Origin: Acuticoccus yangtzensis | GTDB lineage: Bacteria; Pseudomonadota; Alphaproteobacteria; Rhizobiales; Amorphaceae | Length of the DNA stretch: 64,000 bases | Assembly: GCF_001927245.1 (NCBI RefSeq) | Contig: NZ_MJUX01000013.1 | Coordinates: 24,106-88,105, forward strand | Reading direction: 5' to 3' | Shown: piece by piece, positions 1-8,679 of the stretch | Layout: each line of letters opens with the position of its first letter | Position numbering within the stretch: position 1 is the first letter of the stretch | Position numbers and translations under genes: made by a program | Notes under the pieces: model-generated | What the model was told of the DNA's origin: nothing | What the model saw: the letters and a program-made list of their open reading frames with translations, nothing else | Database searches by the model: none

Positions 1-393
1 CGTGACCATGATCCGCCGCGAGCGCAGCCCCATGATCTGGAGGTCGCCTTGCCACGCGCGATCCACCGCCGCGGCGAAATTGTCGCCATCGATCGGTGGC
101 ATGGCGACGCTCGCCGGGTTGGAGAGGCGATGGACATAGAACGCGACGTCCGGCCCTGCCTGGGCGATGACGCCGCCCAGCGCATCAGCGAGATCGGCGA
201 CTGCGGCCAGCTCGGCCGTCAGCGCCTCGATCCCTTCCACCATAAATGCGGCCATGACGTCGCCGTCGCGGAGCATCACGACGTCGTCGCCGATCGGAAC
301 GACGTAGGGCAGGTGCCGGGCGAGCATGTGCTCACCCGAGACGCCTTTGGGCTCCACGGCCTTGCGGCCGTGCCCCCTTTGCACATCAAGCAC
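1..393 (-). CDS. virB4: VirB4 family T4SS ATPase, N-terminal part (runs off left edge)
   Basis: The minus strand reads open from a GTG at 393 to base 1, giving 131 residues that continue outside the window. The translation has the N-terminal character of VirB4/CagE proteins, including the segment GPDVAFYVHRLSNPA and the position directly after virB3. VirB4 is the cytoplasmic ATPase that powers pilus assembly and DNA translocation; its Walker motifs lie C-terminal and are not in this window. The GTG overlaps the virB3 stop, as expected for translational coupling. An ATG start further inside is possible. Assignment rests mainly on gene order plus the short motif. Confidence 0.75.
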   Translation of the reverse strand, partial: MLDVQRGHGRKAVEPKGVSGEHMLARHLPYVVPIGDDVVMLRDGDVMAAFMVEGIEALTAELAAVADLADALGGVIAQAGPDVAFYVHRLSNPASVAMPPIDGDNFAAAVDRAWQGDLQIMGLRSRRIMVT

Positions 394-661
394 GGTAGAT
401 GATCCCGTCGCCCTTGAACCAGCTCGGCGGAAGGGGCGTGCGGATCATCGTGATGAACACGACGTCCGCGATCCGGGGGTCATAGTTAGCTAGCAGCCGG
501 AGGCCGATATAGCTCACGACGCCGGTGACCACGAAGTAGGTGAACGAGAGCGTCGCGATGAAGCCCCCGAACGTGACACCGAAGAGGATGACCACGTAGC
601 TCATCGGGAGGCCCGCGATGCTCACGGGCCTCGTCAGCGCCTGGAAGCACGGGCGGCTCAT
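386..661 (-). CDS. virB3: VirB3 inner-membrane T4SS subunit
   Basis: A 91-residue protein with two adjacent hydrophobic segments (about residues 21-52) and the charged C-terminus usual for VirB3/TrbD, the inner-membrane subunit that works with VirB4. Length matches the family. The start is the ATG at 661, which overlaps the virB2 stop (ATGA). A longer frame reaching upstream is only an open shadow through virB2. It sits between virB2 and virB4 in the canonical order. Confidence 0.85.
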   Translation of the reverse strand: MSRPCFQALTRPVSIAGLPMSYVVILFGVTFGGFIATLSFTYFVVTGVVSYIGLRLLANYDPRIADVVFITMIRTPLPPSWFKGDGIIYRA

Positions 662-948
662 GAGTATCCGGACAGGAGCGTCGCGGCGCCGAAAAGGATC
701 GCAAGGCCGATGAGAACGGAGCCGGCGAACATCCAGTTCATGCGGCCCGTTGCGAAGGCGAGGCCGACGCCCGCGAGGGCGACGAGGCCGATCGCGCGAC
801 CGAGCGTCCCCGTCAGCGCCTCGCCGAGCGTGGTGAAGAAGTTCGTGACCGGCGAGAGATCCTGCGCCAAGGCCGCGCTCGTACTCGCGACGGTGAGCAC
901 CGTCGCGAGGCCCGCGATACGGCCGGCCTTCTTCAGTTGAATTCCCAT
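658..948 (-). CDS. virB2: VirB2/TrbC family pilin
   Basis: A 96-residue protein with an N-terminal signal sequence ending near ALAQ (about residue 29) followed by two hydrophobic helices, the architecture of VirB2/TrbC pilins, which are secreted to the inner membrane and polymerise into the conjugative pilus. The short loop GRMNW separates the helices. The start overlaps the end of virB1 by 16 bases and the stop overlaps virB3, so the three are probably one translation-coupled operon. Confidence 0.88.
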   Translation of the reverse strand: MGIQLKKAGRIAGLATVLTVASTSAALAQDLSPVTNFFTTLGEALTGTLGRAIGLVALAGVGLAFATGRMNWMFAGSVLIGLAILFGAATLLSGYS

Positions 949-1601
949 ACGCCGCTCCTTTGCATTTGGGGGCTGGTGGACACCTCACGCACCGCAGCCC
1001 CGCTCACAGGAACTCGACGCTCAGGCTCTGACGTCGCCGACGCGTACCCGGCGGCGGCAGTGATGGTGGCGACGTACGCCCGCGTTTCGCGAAAGGGCGG
1101 CACGCCGCCATGCTCGATCACGCGATGCGGGCCGGCGTTGTAGGCGGCAAGGGCCAGTCGAACGTCGCCGAAGCGAGCAAGCTGCGCCGTAAAGTACCGC
1201 GCGGCTCCATCCAAATTCTCGGCGGGATCGAAGGGATCGGAGATACCGAGGAGGTTCGCGGTCGCAGGCATGAGCTGCCCGAGACCTTGCGCGCCTTTCG
1301 GCGAAGTCGCTCGTGGATCGAAACGGCTTTCCTGATCGATCAACGCCACGAAGAGGTCGGCGAACCCGGTCGCGGTGAGACCGGCAGCGCGCGGCCCTGA
1401 CCCTCCCGCGTGACGCAGGCCGACTGCGTGTGCCATGGCGCGAAACTGGGCGCGGCCAGTACTCGAAGCAGGAATCGGAACTCCTTGGGGCGGATCGCTG
1501 GCGATGGTCACGGCACCATGCGACCCGAACTCCATGACTGTCGCAATCGATGGACGTGCGTCGACGCAAAGCAGCATCGGTAGAAGCAACAGGAAGCGCA
1601 T
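933..1601 (-). CDS. virB1: VirB1-like lytic transglycosylase
   Basis: A 222-residue secreted lytic transglycosylase (SLT/GH23 type). After a signal peptide, the catalytic Glu lies in IDQESRFDP (about residue 91), followed by GAQGLGQLMPATA and AAYNAGPHRV, the classical SLT motifs. It opens the peptidoglycan locally for assembly of the secretion channel. The ATG at 1601 is chosen because it begins a clean signal peptide and overlaps an upstream stop; a longer frame to 1673 lacks a signal peptide at its start. Confidence 0.88.
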   Translation of the reverse strand: MRFLLLLPMLLCVDARPSIATVMEFGSHGAVTIASDPPQGVPIPASSTGRAQFRAMAHAVGLRHAGGSGPRAAGLTATGFADLFVALIDQESRFDPRATSPKGAQGLGQLMPATANLLGISDPFDPAENLDGAARYFTAQLARFGDVRLALAAYNAGPHRVIEHGGVPPFRETRAYVATITAAAGYASATSEPERRVPVSGAAVREVSTSPQMQRSGVWEFN

Positions 1602-1930
1602 CAGGCGGTGAGATCGAGGGCCATTGTCCAGCTGAGAACAAGAACCAACGAAAGCAGGAGCATGTATTGCCAAGCCGGGGCGATGAAGAGTGTGCCCTCA
1701 TGCTTGATGGCAGGGACAATATTGGTCAGGTCAGGGCTGGTGCGGACGATCTTGTCAGAGTCGACGGTCGCGCGAACGATAATGGTCGCCGAGCTAAAGT
1801 GCCCAAACAGTTCTAGGAGGCAGTCACGTCTTGATTTAGGCCTCGTCGTCGCGCTCTTCGTCGGAAGATTGAGGATCCGCCGCGTCAGCGTCTCCGCCGG
1901 GGAGCCAGGGTATGAAAACGCCTTCCTCAT
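1601..1930 (-). CDS. Possible small membrane protein upstream of virB1
   Basis: An open frame ends at 1601, overlapping the virB1 start, and finishes with one strong hydrophobic helix (YMLLLSLVLVLSWTMAL). The only ATG giving a reasonable product is at 1930, inside the preceding gene in another frame; no Shine-Dalgarno-like sequence is evident. The overlap with virB1 suggests it could be translated. The start, and whether it is expressed, are uncertain, and no family is recognised. Confidence 0.3.
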   Translation of the reverse strand: MRKAFSYPGSPAETLTRRILNLPTKSATTRPKSRRDCLLELFGHFSSATIIVRATVDSDKIVRTSPDLTNIVPAIKHEGTLFIAPAWQYMLLLSLVLVLSWTMALDLTA

Positions 1931-2261
1931 CCGGGAACATGCTTTGGTGATAGGATAGGACTGCATTCGCAGAGCGAATACGTTTAGGCTCCCCGTTCCG
2001 AGAGATGAATACTTGTGATTCGCTTCCATCGGAGCGAACGCCGAACACAAGCCAGTGAGTCTTGCCGCTCTCATCTCTGACGGGATGATATCGAAGCGTC
2101 CCACCGGCATCCAAGAACGGTCGCACAACATTGCCGAGCAGCACCTTTCCCTCTGTGTTTGGCTTCTTCATGCGACCTCTCATCCTCGATGAGGGATCAG
2201 CATAGAGATCCAGATGCCGCGTTTCCACGACGGCACACTCAGATTCGACAGTGATGTCCAT
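1836..2261 (-). CDS. Hypothetical protein at the head of the virB operon
   Basis: A 141-residue soluble protein with no signal peptide or membrane segment. The central part (about residues 40-90) alternates hydrophobic and charged residues (LRYHPVRDESGKTHWLVFGV) as in a small beta-sheet domain, and the tail is very acidic. I do not recognise a family. It precedes virB1 on the same strand and follows two palindromes at 2281-2309 that could control it, so it may be the first gene of the transfer operon and possibly an autoregulator, but no DNA-binding motif is visible. Confidence 0.6.
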   Translation of the reverse strand: MDITVESECAVVETRHLDLYADPSSRMRGRMKKPNTEGKVLLGNVVRPFLDAGGTLRYHPVRDESGKTHWLVFGVRSDGSESQVFISRNGEPKRIRSANAVLSYHQSMFPDEEGVFIPWLPGGDADAADPQSSDEERDDEA

Positions 2262-2280
2262 AACGCAGAATCAAATCAAC

Positions 2281-2309
2281 ATGTCAAATGACATCAAATT
2301 TTAAATTTG
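2281..2309. promoter_or_regulatory. Two adjacent palindromes in AT-rich promoter region
   Basis: ATGTCA-AA-TGACAT (2281-2294) is followed directly by the 15-base palindrome CAAATTT-T-AAATTTG (2295-2309). They lie just upstream of the gene starting at 2261 on the minus strand, within the AT-rich part of the 261-base gap after repA. Position and symmetry suggest a promoter with one or two operators. The rest of the gap (2310-2522) holds no convincing gene. Confidence 0.45.
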
Positions 2310-2522
2310 GGCCATTTTGTGTTTTTCGTGATGGAGTTTTCCCGGACAGAAGTCGCGTGGCGATGCGCGCGAAACGGGAATCGAGCCGGAACCCGAGAGA
2401 CCGCCTTCCTTTTTTCGGCAGGGCCATGTCCATGACGGGTATGGCGAAATTTTGAATCGCGTCTGCAACTACCCGCTATGCGTGCTTTCAAGGGCGTTCG
2501 CTGTGGATCGCCTTTCAGCCGT

Positions 2523-3581
2523 TCAGGCGAGAGGCGCCCGTTTATGGCGCGCCTTGCAGAAGCCGATAAAGGCCCGGTCCGGATGCTTCACCGCCGTGCC
2601 CTGGTCGCATGCCCACGCTTGCCATTCCGCATGCAGGAAATGGACGTCGTAGCCCGGCGCAGCCTTTCGGGCGGCCTCGTAGGTCTCCGGGGCGATCATC
2701 GGGACCTCGAACCGTGGAGGCTTCGCGCCCGAGCCGTCCGCCATCGCGGCGCGCCGACGGAACACGACGATGTTCCCTTCGAGGCGGATCCGATAGTCGG
2801 GGACGTGATCGAAGGATTCGTCGTGGCGCACGATTGTCATGAGCAGGCGCCGAAATTCCTTGTCGGTCGAGATCGACCCGCACTTCTTCTGCAGCAGCTC
2901 GACCGAGATGCGCCATTCGGCCTGCATGCCGCAGTGCTTGCGCGCCAGCTCGTAAATCCGCCGCTCAAGGGGTTTGCGGAGCCGGAAATAGTCGCGGTGG
3001 AGCGTCAACACCTCGTTGGCACGGATGGCGTTGAAAACCCAGTCCGACAGGGTGATCTCGACCTCCTGCATCCGGCCCTCGCGGGTCTCCCGCACGATGC
3101 GGGCGCGGTCGATGATGCCGAAGGTGTCGAACTCCTCATGCCCGCCGGTGACGATGTTGGTGCTGATCGTCGTGCCGCGCAGCCGCTCGAACGCGGCTTT
3201 CAGGCCGTCATAGCCGCGGCCGTCGGTCACCCGGTTTGTCGCCCGCAGAAGGTCGTACGCCTTGAGCCGGACCGTCTTGGTGACGGGCTTCCCCTCGTTC
3301 AGCGCGGCGATCAGCTGGCTGATGCAGTAGATCAGCACGTCGCGATCATGGACCGTCGCCAGCCCCTTCACCGACGGTGTGACCTCGACGAACGTCTCGC
3401 CGTGCTCGTAGCGCCGCACGCGCCGGTCCGGCTTCGTGGAGAGCGAGAAGATCGGATGCTCCATGGACGCCATGTCGCCCTTGGGCGCGGCATCGAAGAT
3501 GTCGCACACGAAGAAATCGCCCTGGCCGGTCCGGTCCGGCAGCAGCGGCGAGCGATCGAGATTCGTGATTTCACCCACCAT
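2523..3581 (-). CDS. repA: Plasmid replication initiator RepA
   Basis: A 352-residue protein of the alphaproteobacterial replication initiator A (RPA) family, which binds iterons and opens the origin. Recognisable segments are the N-terminal LLPDRTGQGDFFVCDIFDA, MASMEHPIFSLSTKPD (about residues 37-52) and the winged-helix-like FRLRKPLERRIYELARKHCG (about residues 198-217). The ATG at 3581 is the first in frame after a stop, and its initial codons (MVGEIT) are encoded by the first iteron. Six iterons follow immediately upstream, so RepA probably represses its own gene. Confidence 0.92.
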   Translation of the reverse strand: MVGEITNLDRSPLLPDRTGQGDFFVCDIFDAAPKGDMASMEHPIFSLSTKPDRRVRRYEHGETFVEVTPSVKGLATVHDRDVLIYCISQLIAALNEGKPVTKTVRLKAYDLLRATNRVTDGRGYDGLKAAFERLRGTTISTNIVTGGHEEFDTFGIIDRARIVRETREGRMQEVEITLSDWVFNAIRANEVLTLHRDYFRLRKPLERRIYELARKHCGMQAEWRISVELLQKKCGSISTDKEFRRLLMTIVRHDESFDHVPDYRIRLEGNIVVFRRRAAMADGSGAKPPRFEVPMIAPETYEAARKAAPGYDVHFLHAEWQAWACDQGTAVKHPDRAFIGFCKARHKRAPLA

Positions 3582-3718
3582 GACTCTACCATCGTGATTT
3601 CACCCACCGGGTCAACCAGATTCGTGATTTCACCCACTCTAATCAGTGGCCGGACTTTCGTGATTTCACCCACCAAGATACGTGATTTCACCCACCTTCT
3701 TTCGTGATTTCACCCACC
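3564..3718. repeat. Six direct iterons of the replication origin
   Basis: Six direct copies of the 16-base sequence cgtgatttcacccacc start at 3564, 3593, 3623, 3659, 3681 and 3703; the third differs in its last base. Spacings are 29, 30, 36, 22 and 22 bases, so the distal three are phased at two helical turns. Such iterons next to an initiator gene are the binding sites used for replication and copy control. The first copy overlaps the repA start codon. Confidence 0.92.
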
Positions 3719-3810
3719 AACAGATTTGAAATCGTATTTTATATCAGCACCTTAAGCGACGTCTTCCACTGCGTAACACGACTCTAACTTTATATTTAAC
3801 ACTCACAGCC
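3719..3810. other. AT-rich segment beside the iterons (candidate unwinding element)
   Basis: Directly beyond the last iteron the base composition becomes AT-rich, with runs such as atcgtattttatatcag and aactttatatttaacactc, in contrast to the GC-rich surroundings. In iteron plasmids this is where the DNA unwinding element lies. I see no clear DnaA box. The assignment is by position. Confidence 0.55.
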
Positions 3811-3881
3811 TCTCAATATCGGCGACCATAGGTAGCGATAGGGGCCGATCGCCAAAGAGAATGACAACCTCCCGCGACCCC

Positions 3882-3984
3882 CTGTCTGTTGGCGAGGTGG
3901 TAGCATCAGGGCTGCGGAAGGGAGCCCGTCCCCCTGTCTGTTGGCGAAGTGGTAGCGTTGGAGTTGCGGAAGGGAGCCCGTCCC

Positions 3985-3985
<1 letters not shown>
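3882..3985. repeat. Two 52-bp tandem direct repeats before the IS110 element
   Basis: A unit beginning ctgtctgttggcg and ending gggagcccgtcccc occurs twice back to back (3882-3933 and 3934-3985), with divergence only in the middle. The end of the second unit touches the start of the IS110 left end, whose sequence ggagcccgttaggg resembles the unit's own ggagcccgtc. They may be remnants of IS ends or of the IS non-coding RNA region. They are too few and too long for CRISPR. Confidence 0.6.
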
Positions 3986-5020
<1,035 letters not shown>

Positions 5021-5039
5021 GGTGACAACACAGTTGCCC

Positions 5040-5479
5040 CCGAGGGTCTGCAGCCCGTTAGGGAGCAAGGGTCCCTTCCGCGTCGCTCTGAACCCTGAAC
5101 GGTTGCTTGGGACAGCCGATCCCGCACGACATGGACAGGACCCTCACCATGCCACGCACCATCATCGGCTGCGACCTCTCGCGTGCCGTCCTCGACCTCT
5201 ACAGCTTGCCGGATGCCGCCTCGACGCAGGTCGTCAACGACCCGGATGATCGCCGCCTCTGGGGCGGTGGCCGCAAGATTCGGGAGGCGCTCTACATCGC
5301 CGTCCTCACGGCTTCGCGGCGCGTTCCAAGCTTCGTCACCATGCGCGATCGTATGCGAGAGAGGGGCAAGGCGCCAAAGACGATCCTCATCGCCGTCGCA
5401 CGCCGGCTCCTCGTCATCATCAACGCCATGCTGCGCAACGGAACGCCGCTCGCAGCATGCGCGAACAACACAGTTGCCC
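5040..5479 (+). mobile_element. Second IS110 copy, internally deleted
   Basis: Head-to-tail with the first copy and sharing its left leader and right end, but lacking about 612 bases of the transposase. Relative to copy 1 the missing part is flanked by the direct repeat cgccgcat (4201-4208 and 4811-4818), suggesting deletion by short-repeat recombination. It could still be mobilised in trans by the intact copy since both ends remain. Confidence 0.75.
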
Positions 5480-5484
5480 GCTAG
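5149..5484 (+). pseudogene. IS110 transposase, in-frame internal deletion
   Basis: This 111-residue frame starts like the intact transposase ([14 protein letters not shown]) and after about 35 residues jumps to its C-terminal part (LWGGGRKIREALYIAVLTASRR). It keeps the first catalytic Asp but loses the other DEDD residues and the conserved serine segment, so it cannot be an active recombinase. The reading frame is maintained across the deletion and a few extra residues are added at the end. Confidence 0.88.
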
Positions 5485-5675
5485 CAACATATTTCTACGC
5501 GCCGCATCTTCGCGGCTTTAGACGTACTCGACCACACGACATGCGCAGAAAACCATCACGATCAGCAACCCACTTCCAACCCATGAAAAGACGCAGTCGT
5601 GCAACGTTAATGTGCGCAATTAGGAATCAAACACCTGCCATTGACAGTTCGCAGAAGCAGAGCCATCAACACCAG

Positions 5676-6047
5676 ATGCGTCTGTTCGCCGTCATCCTCC
5701 ACGCGTTGATCGTAGCGGGGCTCCTTCTGAGCAATCCCGCCTCCGTCCGCGCGGCTCCCGCGATGTCGGGATCACCAAACGACACGGTGATGACGATTGC
5801 GAAGAGTGACGCCAGTTCAATGTCGCCATGCTTCGACGGTCACTGTCCCGACGGGAAGACCTCCATGCCGGAGTGCCCCGCCAACCTCACGTCTTGCGGT
5901 GGCTCCGCGATGCTCGCTGTTGATCCGTTCGTTCCGGGTTTCATCCGTACGTCAGGGGGTATTCCCTGCGGCGTGGTGTGGAATGCGACCGTTGTGCCGC
6001 CTCGGCACGATCCACCACCTCCGAGATTTTCCGCAAACACGGTCTGA
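5676..6047 (+). CDS. Cys-rich secreted protein heading copper cluster A
   Basis: A 123-residue protein starting at an ATG before a signal peptide that ends near VRAAPA. The mature part is rich in Met and contains SPCFDGHCPDGK and ECPANLTSCGG, two Cys pairs suited to metal binding, and ends in a Pro-rich tail with PPPPRF. Two other proteins in the window (28577-28948 and 55512-55895) share the layout and the PPPR-like ending, and all three precede a multicopper oxidase. It may be a periplasmic copper-binding or sensing protein (DUF2946-like is possible); family unproven. Confidence 0.6.
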   Translation: MRLFAVILHALIVAGLLLSNPASVRAAPAMSGSPNDTVMTIAKSDASSMSPCFDGHCPDGKTSMPECPANLTSCGGSAMLAVDPFVPGFIRTSGGIPCGVVWNATVVPPRHDPPPPRFSANTV

Positions 6048-6211
6048 GCGCTGCGCGCCGTCTTCTCGGCGAACGGTGTGACTCCGACCCAACGCCCATC
6101 GACTTGTCGCCGGTGAGAGCGTGTGTCCGCCCAAACAAGGGCGGTGTTGCGGGCCACTTCCCCGCTTGTCTCGCCATTCACTCATGAAAGTGATGGCTGC
6201 GGAAGATCACC

Positions 6212-7642
6212 ATGAGACCCTTTTCCGGCGTTGCGATCACGCGGCGCACGATCCTCGCTGGCGCCGCCGCCAGCCTCGCGAGCTTGTCCACCACGCACCA
6301 AACACTCGCAGCGGGCATACCCGCGCGACTTATCGCTGCCCCAGGCCGCCAAGCGCTCGAGTTCGGCAAAGCCACCCGACTGGTGGACACCTGGAGCTAC
6401 AACGGCACAGTTCCAGGCCCGCTCCTTCGATATCACGTAGGCGATCGGCTGGAGGTCCTGTTCGAGAACCGCCTCGATGAGCCAACCTCGGTCCACTGGC
6501 ACGGACTCAGGCCACCGAACGCGATGGACGGCGCCGCACCGCTGACACAGGCTCCCGTGGAGCCGGGCGGTTCAATGAACTACGCCTTCGACCTCGCCGA
6601 CGCCGGCACCTACTGGTACCACACCCATTTCCGCGGCTGGAACCAGCAGGACCGCGGACTCTATGGCATCCTGATCGTCGATGAGCGCAAACCGTTTAAG
6701 GTCGACCGAGACGTTCTCCTCGTTCTCGACGACTGGGTGATCGACCGTGGCGGTCGCCTCGACACCGACCTCGGTCAGATGCACGAGTGGGCGCACGCCG
6801 GGCGCCTCGGCAACCTAGCGACGATCAACGGCAGCGCTAACGCAGCGGTACCTTTGACGCCCGGCGAGCGTGTGCGATTCCGGCTCGTCAACGTCGCTAA
6901 CGCGCAGATCTTTGCGCTTCTGTTCCCCGGCCACGCCCCCGTCGTTATCGCTGAGGACGGCAATCCGGTGGCGCCAAGAGCCGTCGGTGAAGAGCCGCTC
7001 ATTCTCGGCCCCGGTCAGCGCGTCGACCTGGTCCTCGACGCAACAGGCAAGGCAGGATCGATCTACCCCATCAAGGCCTACACGCTGACCGATGAGGTCA
7101 CGCTCGGCCAGTTCGCATACCGCGATGAGCCGGGCGGCAGCGGCCTTATCGGCACCGAGGTCACGCCCCTGGAGGCGAACGCGCGGCCGGCCCTCGCAAT
7201 CGCCGAGGCCCGGCGGATCGAACTTCGTATGGAAGGCGGTGCGATGGGCCGCATGCGCGGTGCGATGATGGGGGGACGCATGGTGGGAATGCGCGACCTT
7301 GTCGCCAACGGCCGCGTTTGGGCATTCAACGGCGTCGCAGGGGACATGGAGACGCCGCTCGTTTCGCTGAAGCGTGGCGAGTCCGTTGTCGTCGACTTGA
7401 TCAACGACACCGCGTTTCCGCACGCGATGCACCTCCACGGGATGCACTTCCGCGAGATCGAGCGGAACGGCGTGCCGGTAGACGGACCGTGGCGGGACAC
7501 CACCGTCATGGCGCCGGACGATCGCGTCTCGATTGCCTTCGCCGCCGAAACAGCCGGCAAGTGGATGCTTCACTGCCACATGATCGAACATCAGGCCGGC
7601 GGGATGATGACGTTCGTCGACGTCAAAGGGGACGCCGCATGA
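6212..7642 (+). CDS. Multicopper oxidase, CueO-like, Tat-exported
   Basis: A 476-residue periplasmic multicopper oxidase that probably oxidises Cu(I) to the less toxic Cu(II). An N-terminal twin-arginine signal is present (TRRTILAG, about residue 10). All four copper-ligand motifs are intact: HWHG (95-98), HTH (137-139), HAMHLHG (404-410) and HCHMIEH (about 454-460) with a following axial Met. A Met-rich segment at about 343-363 (MGRMRGAMMGGRM) resembles the CueO substrate-binding insert. Its stop overlaps the next gene's start (ATGA). A deleted paralog lies at 54974-55333. Confidence 0.93.
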   Translation: MRPFSGVAITRRTILAGAAASLASLSTTHQTLAAGIPARLIAAPGRQALEFGKATRLVDTWSYNGTVPGPLLRYHVGDRLEVLFENRLDEPTSVHWHGLRPPNAMDGAAPLTQAPVEPGGSMNYAFDLADAGTYWYHTHFRGWNQQDRGLYGILIVDERKPFKVDRDVLLVLDDWVIDRGGRLDTDLGQMHEWAHAGRLGNLATINGSANAAVPLTPGERVRFRLVNVANAQIFALLFPGHAPVVIAEDGNPVAPRAVGEEPLILGPGQRVDLVLDATGKAGSIYPIKAYTLTDEVTLGQFAYRDEPGGSGLIGTEVTPLEANARPALAIAEARRIELRMEGGAMGRMRGAMMGGRMVGMRDLVANGRVWAFNGVAGDMETPLVSLKRGESVVVDLINDTAFPHAMHLHGMHFREIERNGVPVDGPWRDTTVMAPDDRVSIAFAAETAGKWMLHCHMIEHQAGGMMTFVDVKGDAA

Positions 7643-8196
7643 GCGCACCTTCGCGTCGCGAGGTTTTCGCCGGCCTTGCAGCGAGTGTTTTCGCCGTGGC
7701 GCTACCGTCTGGTGCGGAGGCGCATCCCCGTCCGGTCACGCCACCCACCATCGTCGGCTTTCGCACGCGCGCACCCGCTGGCGCGATCGTGGTGCACACA
7801 GCCGAACGGCGTCTCTACTTGGTTCTGGGTCGAGGCCGGGCGCTCGAATACGTAATCGGCGTCGGTCGCTCAGGGCGATTGTTTCGCGGCTCGGGGCGCA
7901 TCGGGCGCAAAGTGGCCTGGCCGAGCTGGACACCGACGGAGAACATGATCCGCCGCGAGCCACACAAGTACGCGAGGTTCGCAGGCGGGGTTCCGGGTGG
8001 ACTTGGCAACCCGCTCGGCGCCCGTGCGCTCTACCTCTACCGCGGCGGTCGCGACACGATGTACCGCATCCACGGCACCAACGATCCGACGAGCGTCGGT
8101 CGCGCGGTCTCGAACGGCTGTATCCGCCTCCTCAATGCTCACGTCGAAGACCTCTACACCCGCGTCTCGATCGGCGCGCCAGTGTACGTCCAGTAA
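7639..8196 (+). CDS. L,D-transpeptidase (YkuD fold)
   Basis: A 185-residue exported L,D-transpeptidase, which forms 3-3 peptidoglycan cross-links or attaches proteins to peptidoglycan. The catalytic motif is complete: HGTNDP (His145) and VSNGCIRLLN (Cys161). The N-terminus has a signal sequence with RREVFAGLAAS. It is translationally coupled to the multicopper oxidase. L,D-transpeptidases are known to be copper-sensitive in E. coli, so a copper-operon copy may supply a tolerant enzyme. The paralog at 54430-54977 is frameshifted. Confidence 0.92.
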   Translation: MSAPSRREVFAGLAASVFAVALPSGAEAHPRPVTPPTIVGFRTRAPAGAIVVHTAERRLYLVLGRGRALEYVIGVGRSGRLFRGSGRIGRKVAWPSWTPTENMIRREPHKYARFAGGVPGGLGNPLGARALYLYRGGRDTMYRIHGTNDPTSVGRAVSNGCIRLLNAHVEDLYTRVSIGAPVYVQ

Positions 8197-8211
8197 AGTT
8201 CGGAGTTTTCC

Positions 8212-8679
8212 ATGTTCAGTGCAAAGTACGTCGCCGCAGCACTCTTCGCCGGAACGATCGCCGGATGGGCGCAGCCTGCTGCTGCCGGCGATCCGTCTGC
8301 CTACACCATGCACGTCTACAAGACGCCTTGGTGCAGCTGCTGCGGCGCGTGGACGGACCACATGAAACGCCTTGGCTACAAGGTCGAGGTGACGGAGCTG
8401 AACGACCTCGCTCAGTTGCGCAAGCAGGCCGGTGTCCCCGACGAGGTCCAGGGCTGCCACACCGCGGCCATCCAGGACTATGTCGTGGAGGGCCACGTGC
8501 CGCCAGAGGCGATCGCCAAGCTCCTCGACGAGCGGCCGAAGGTCCATGGGATCTCTGTCCCCGGCATGCCGAAGGGCTCCGTTGGCATGGGCGACGATCC
8601 GCGCGCGCAGTACGATATCGTGACGTTCGACGCCGGTCCGGCCGCGAACAGCCGGGTTTTCTACCGTGCAGGGCATTAA
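8212..8679 (+). CDS. DUF411 family periplasmic metal-binding protein
   Basis: A 155-residue protein with a signal peptide and the DUF411 core: YKTPWCSCCGAW (Cys41, 43, 44), then GVPDEVQGCHTA (Cys82, His83) and EGHVPPEAI. Members occur in copper and silver resistance loci and are thought to bind or shuttle metal in the periplasm; the thioredoxin-like start makes redox activity possible. It follows the L,D-transpeptidase by 15 bases and overlaps the next gene by 14 bases. Confidence 0.88.
   Translation: MFSAKYVAAALFAGTIAGWAQPAAAGDPSAYTMHVYKTPWCSCCGAWTDHMKRLGYKVEVTELNDLAQLRKQAGVPDEVQGCHTAAIQDYVVEGHVPPEAIAKLLDERPKVHGISVPGMPKGSVGMGDDPRAQYDIVTFDAGPAANSRVFYRAGH

Noticed and set aside
386..988. Extended 200-residue version of VirB3
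   Set aside because: The first 109 residues are a frame-shifted reading of virB2; the family length and overlap with the virB2 stop support the ATG at 661.
2294..2491. 65-codon frame between repA and the transfer operon
   Set aside because: Basic low-complexity translation, overlaps the palindromes, no ribosome binding site and no family.
3368..3691. Minus-strand frame with repeated VGEIT peptides
   Set aside because: The repeats come from translating the iterons; the frame then runs out of phase through repA with no recognisable product.
2478..3707. Long open frame (409 codons) on the plus strand opposite repA
   Set aside because: It is antisense to a well-recognised RepA, runs through the iterons giving the repetitive ending VISPT, and has no family features; high GC keeps the opposite strand open.
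3564..3718. CRISPR array
   Set aside because: Repeats are 16 bases with short irregular spacers of 6-20 bases next to repA, so they are iterons; no cas genes are present.
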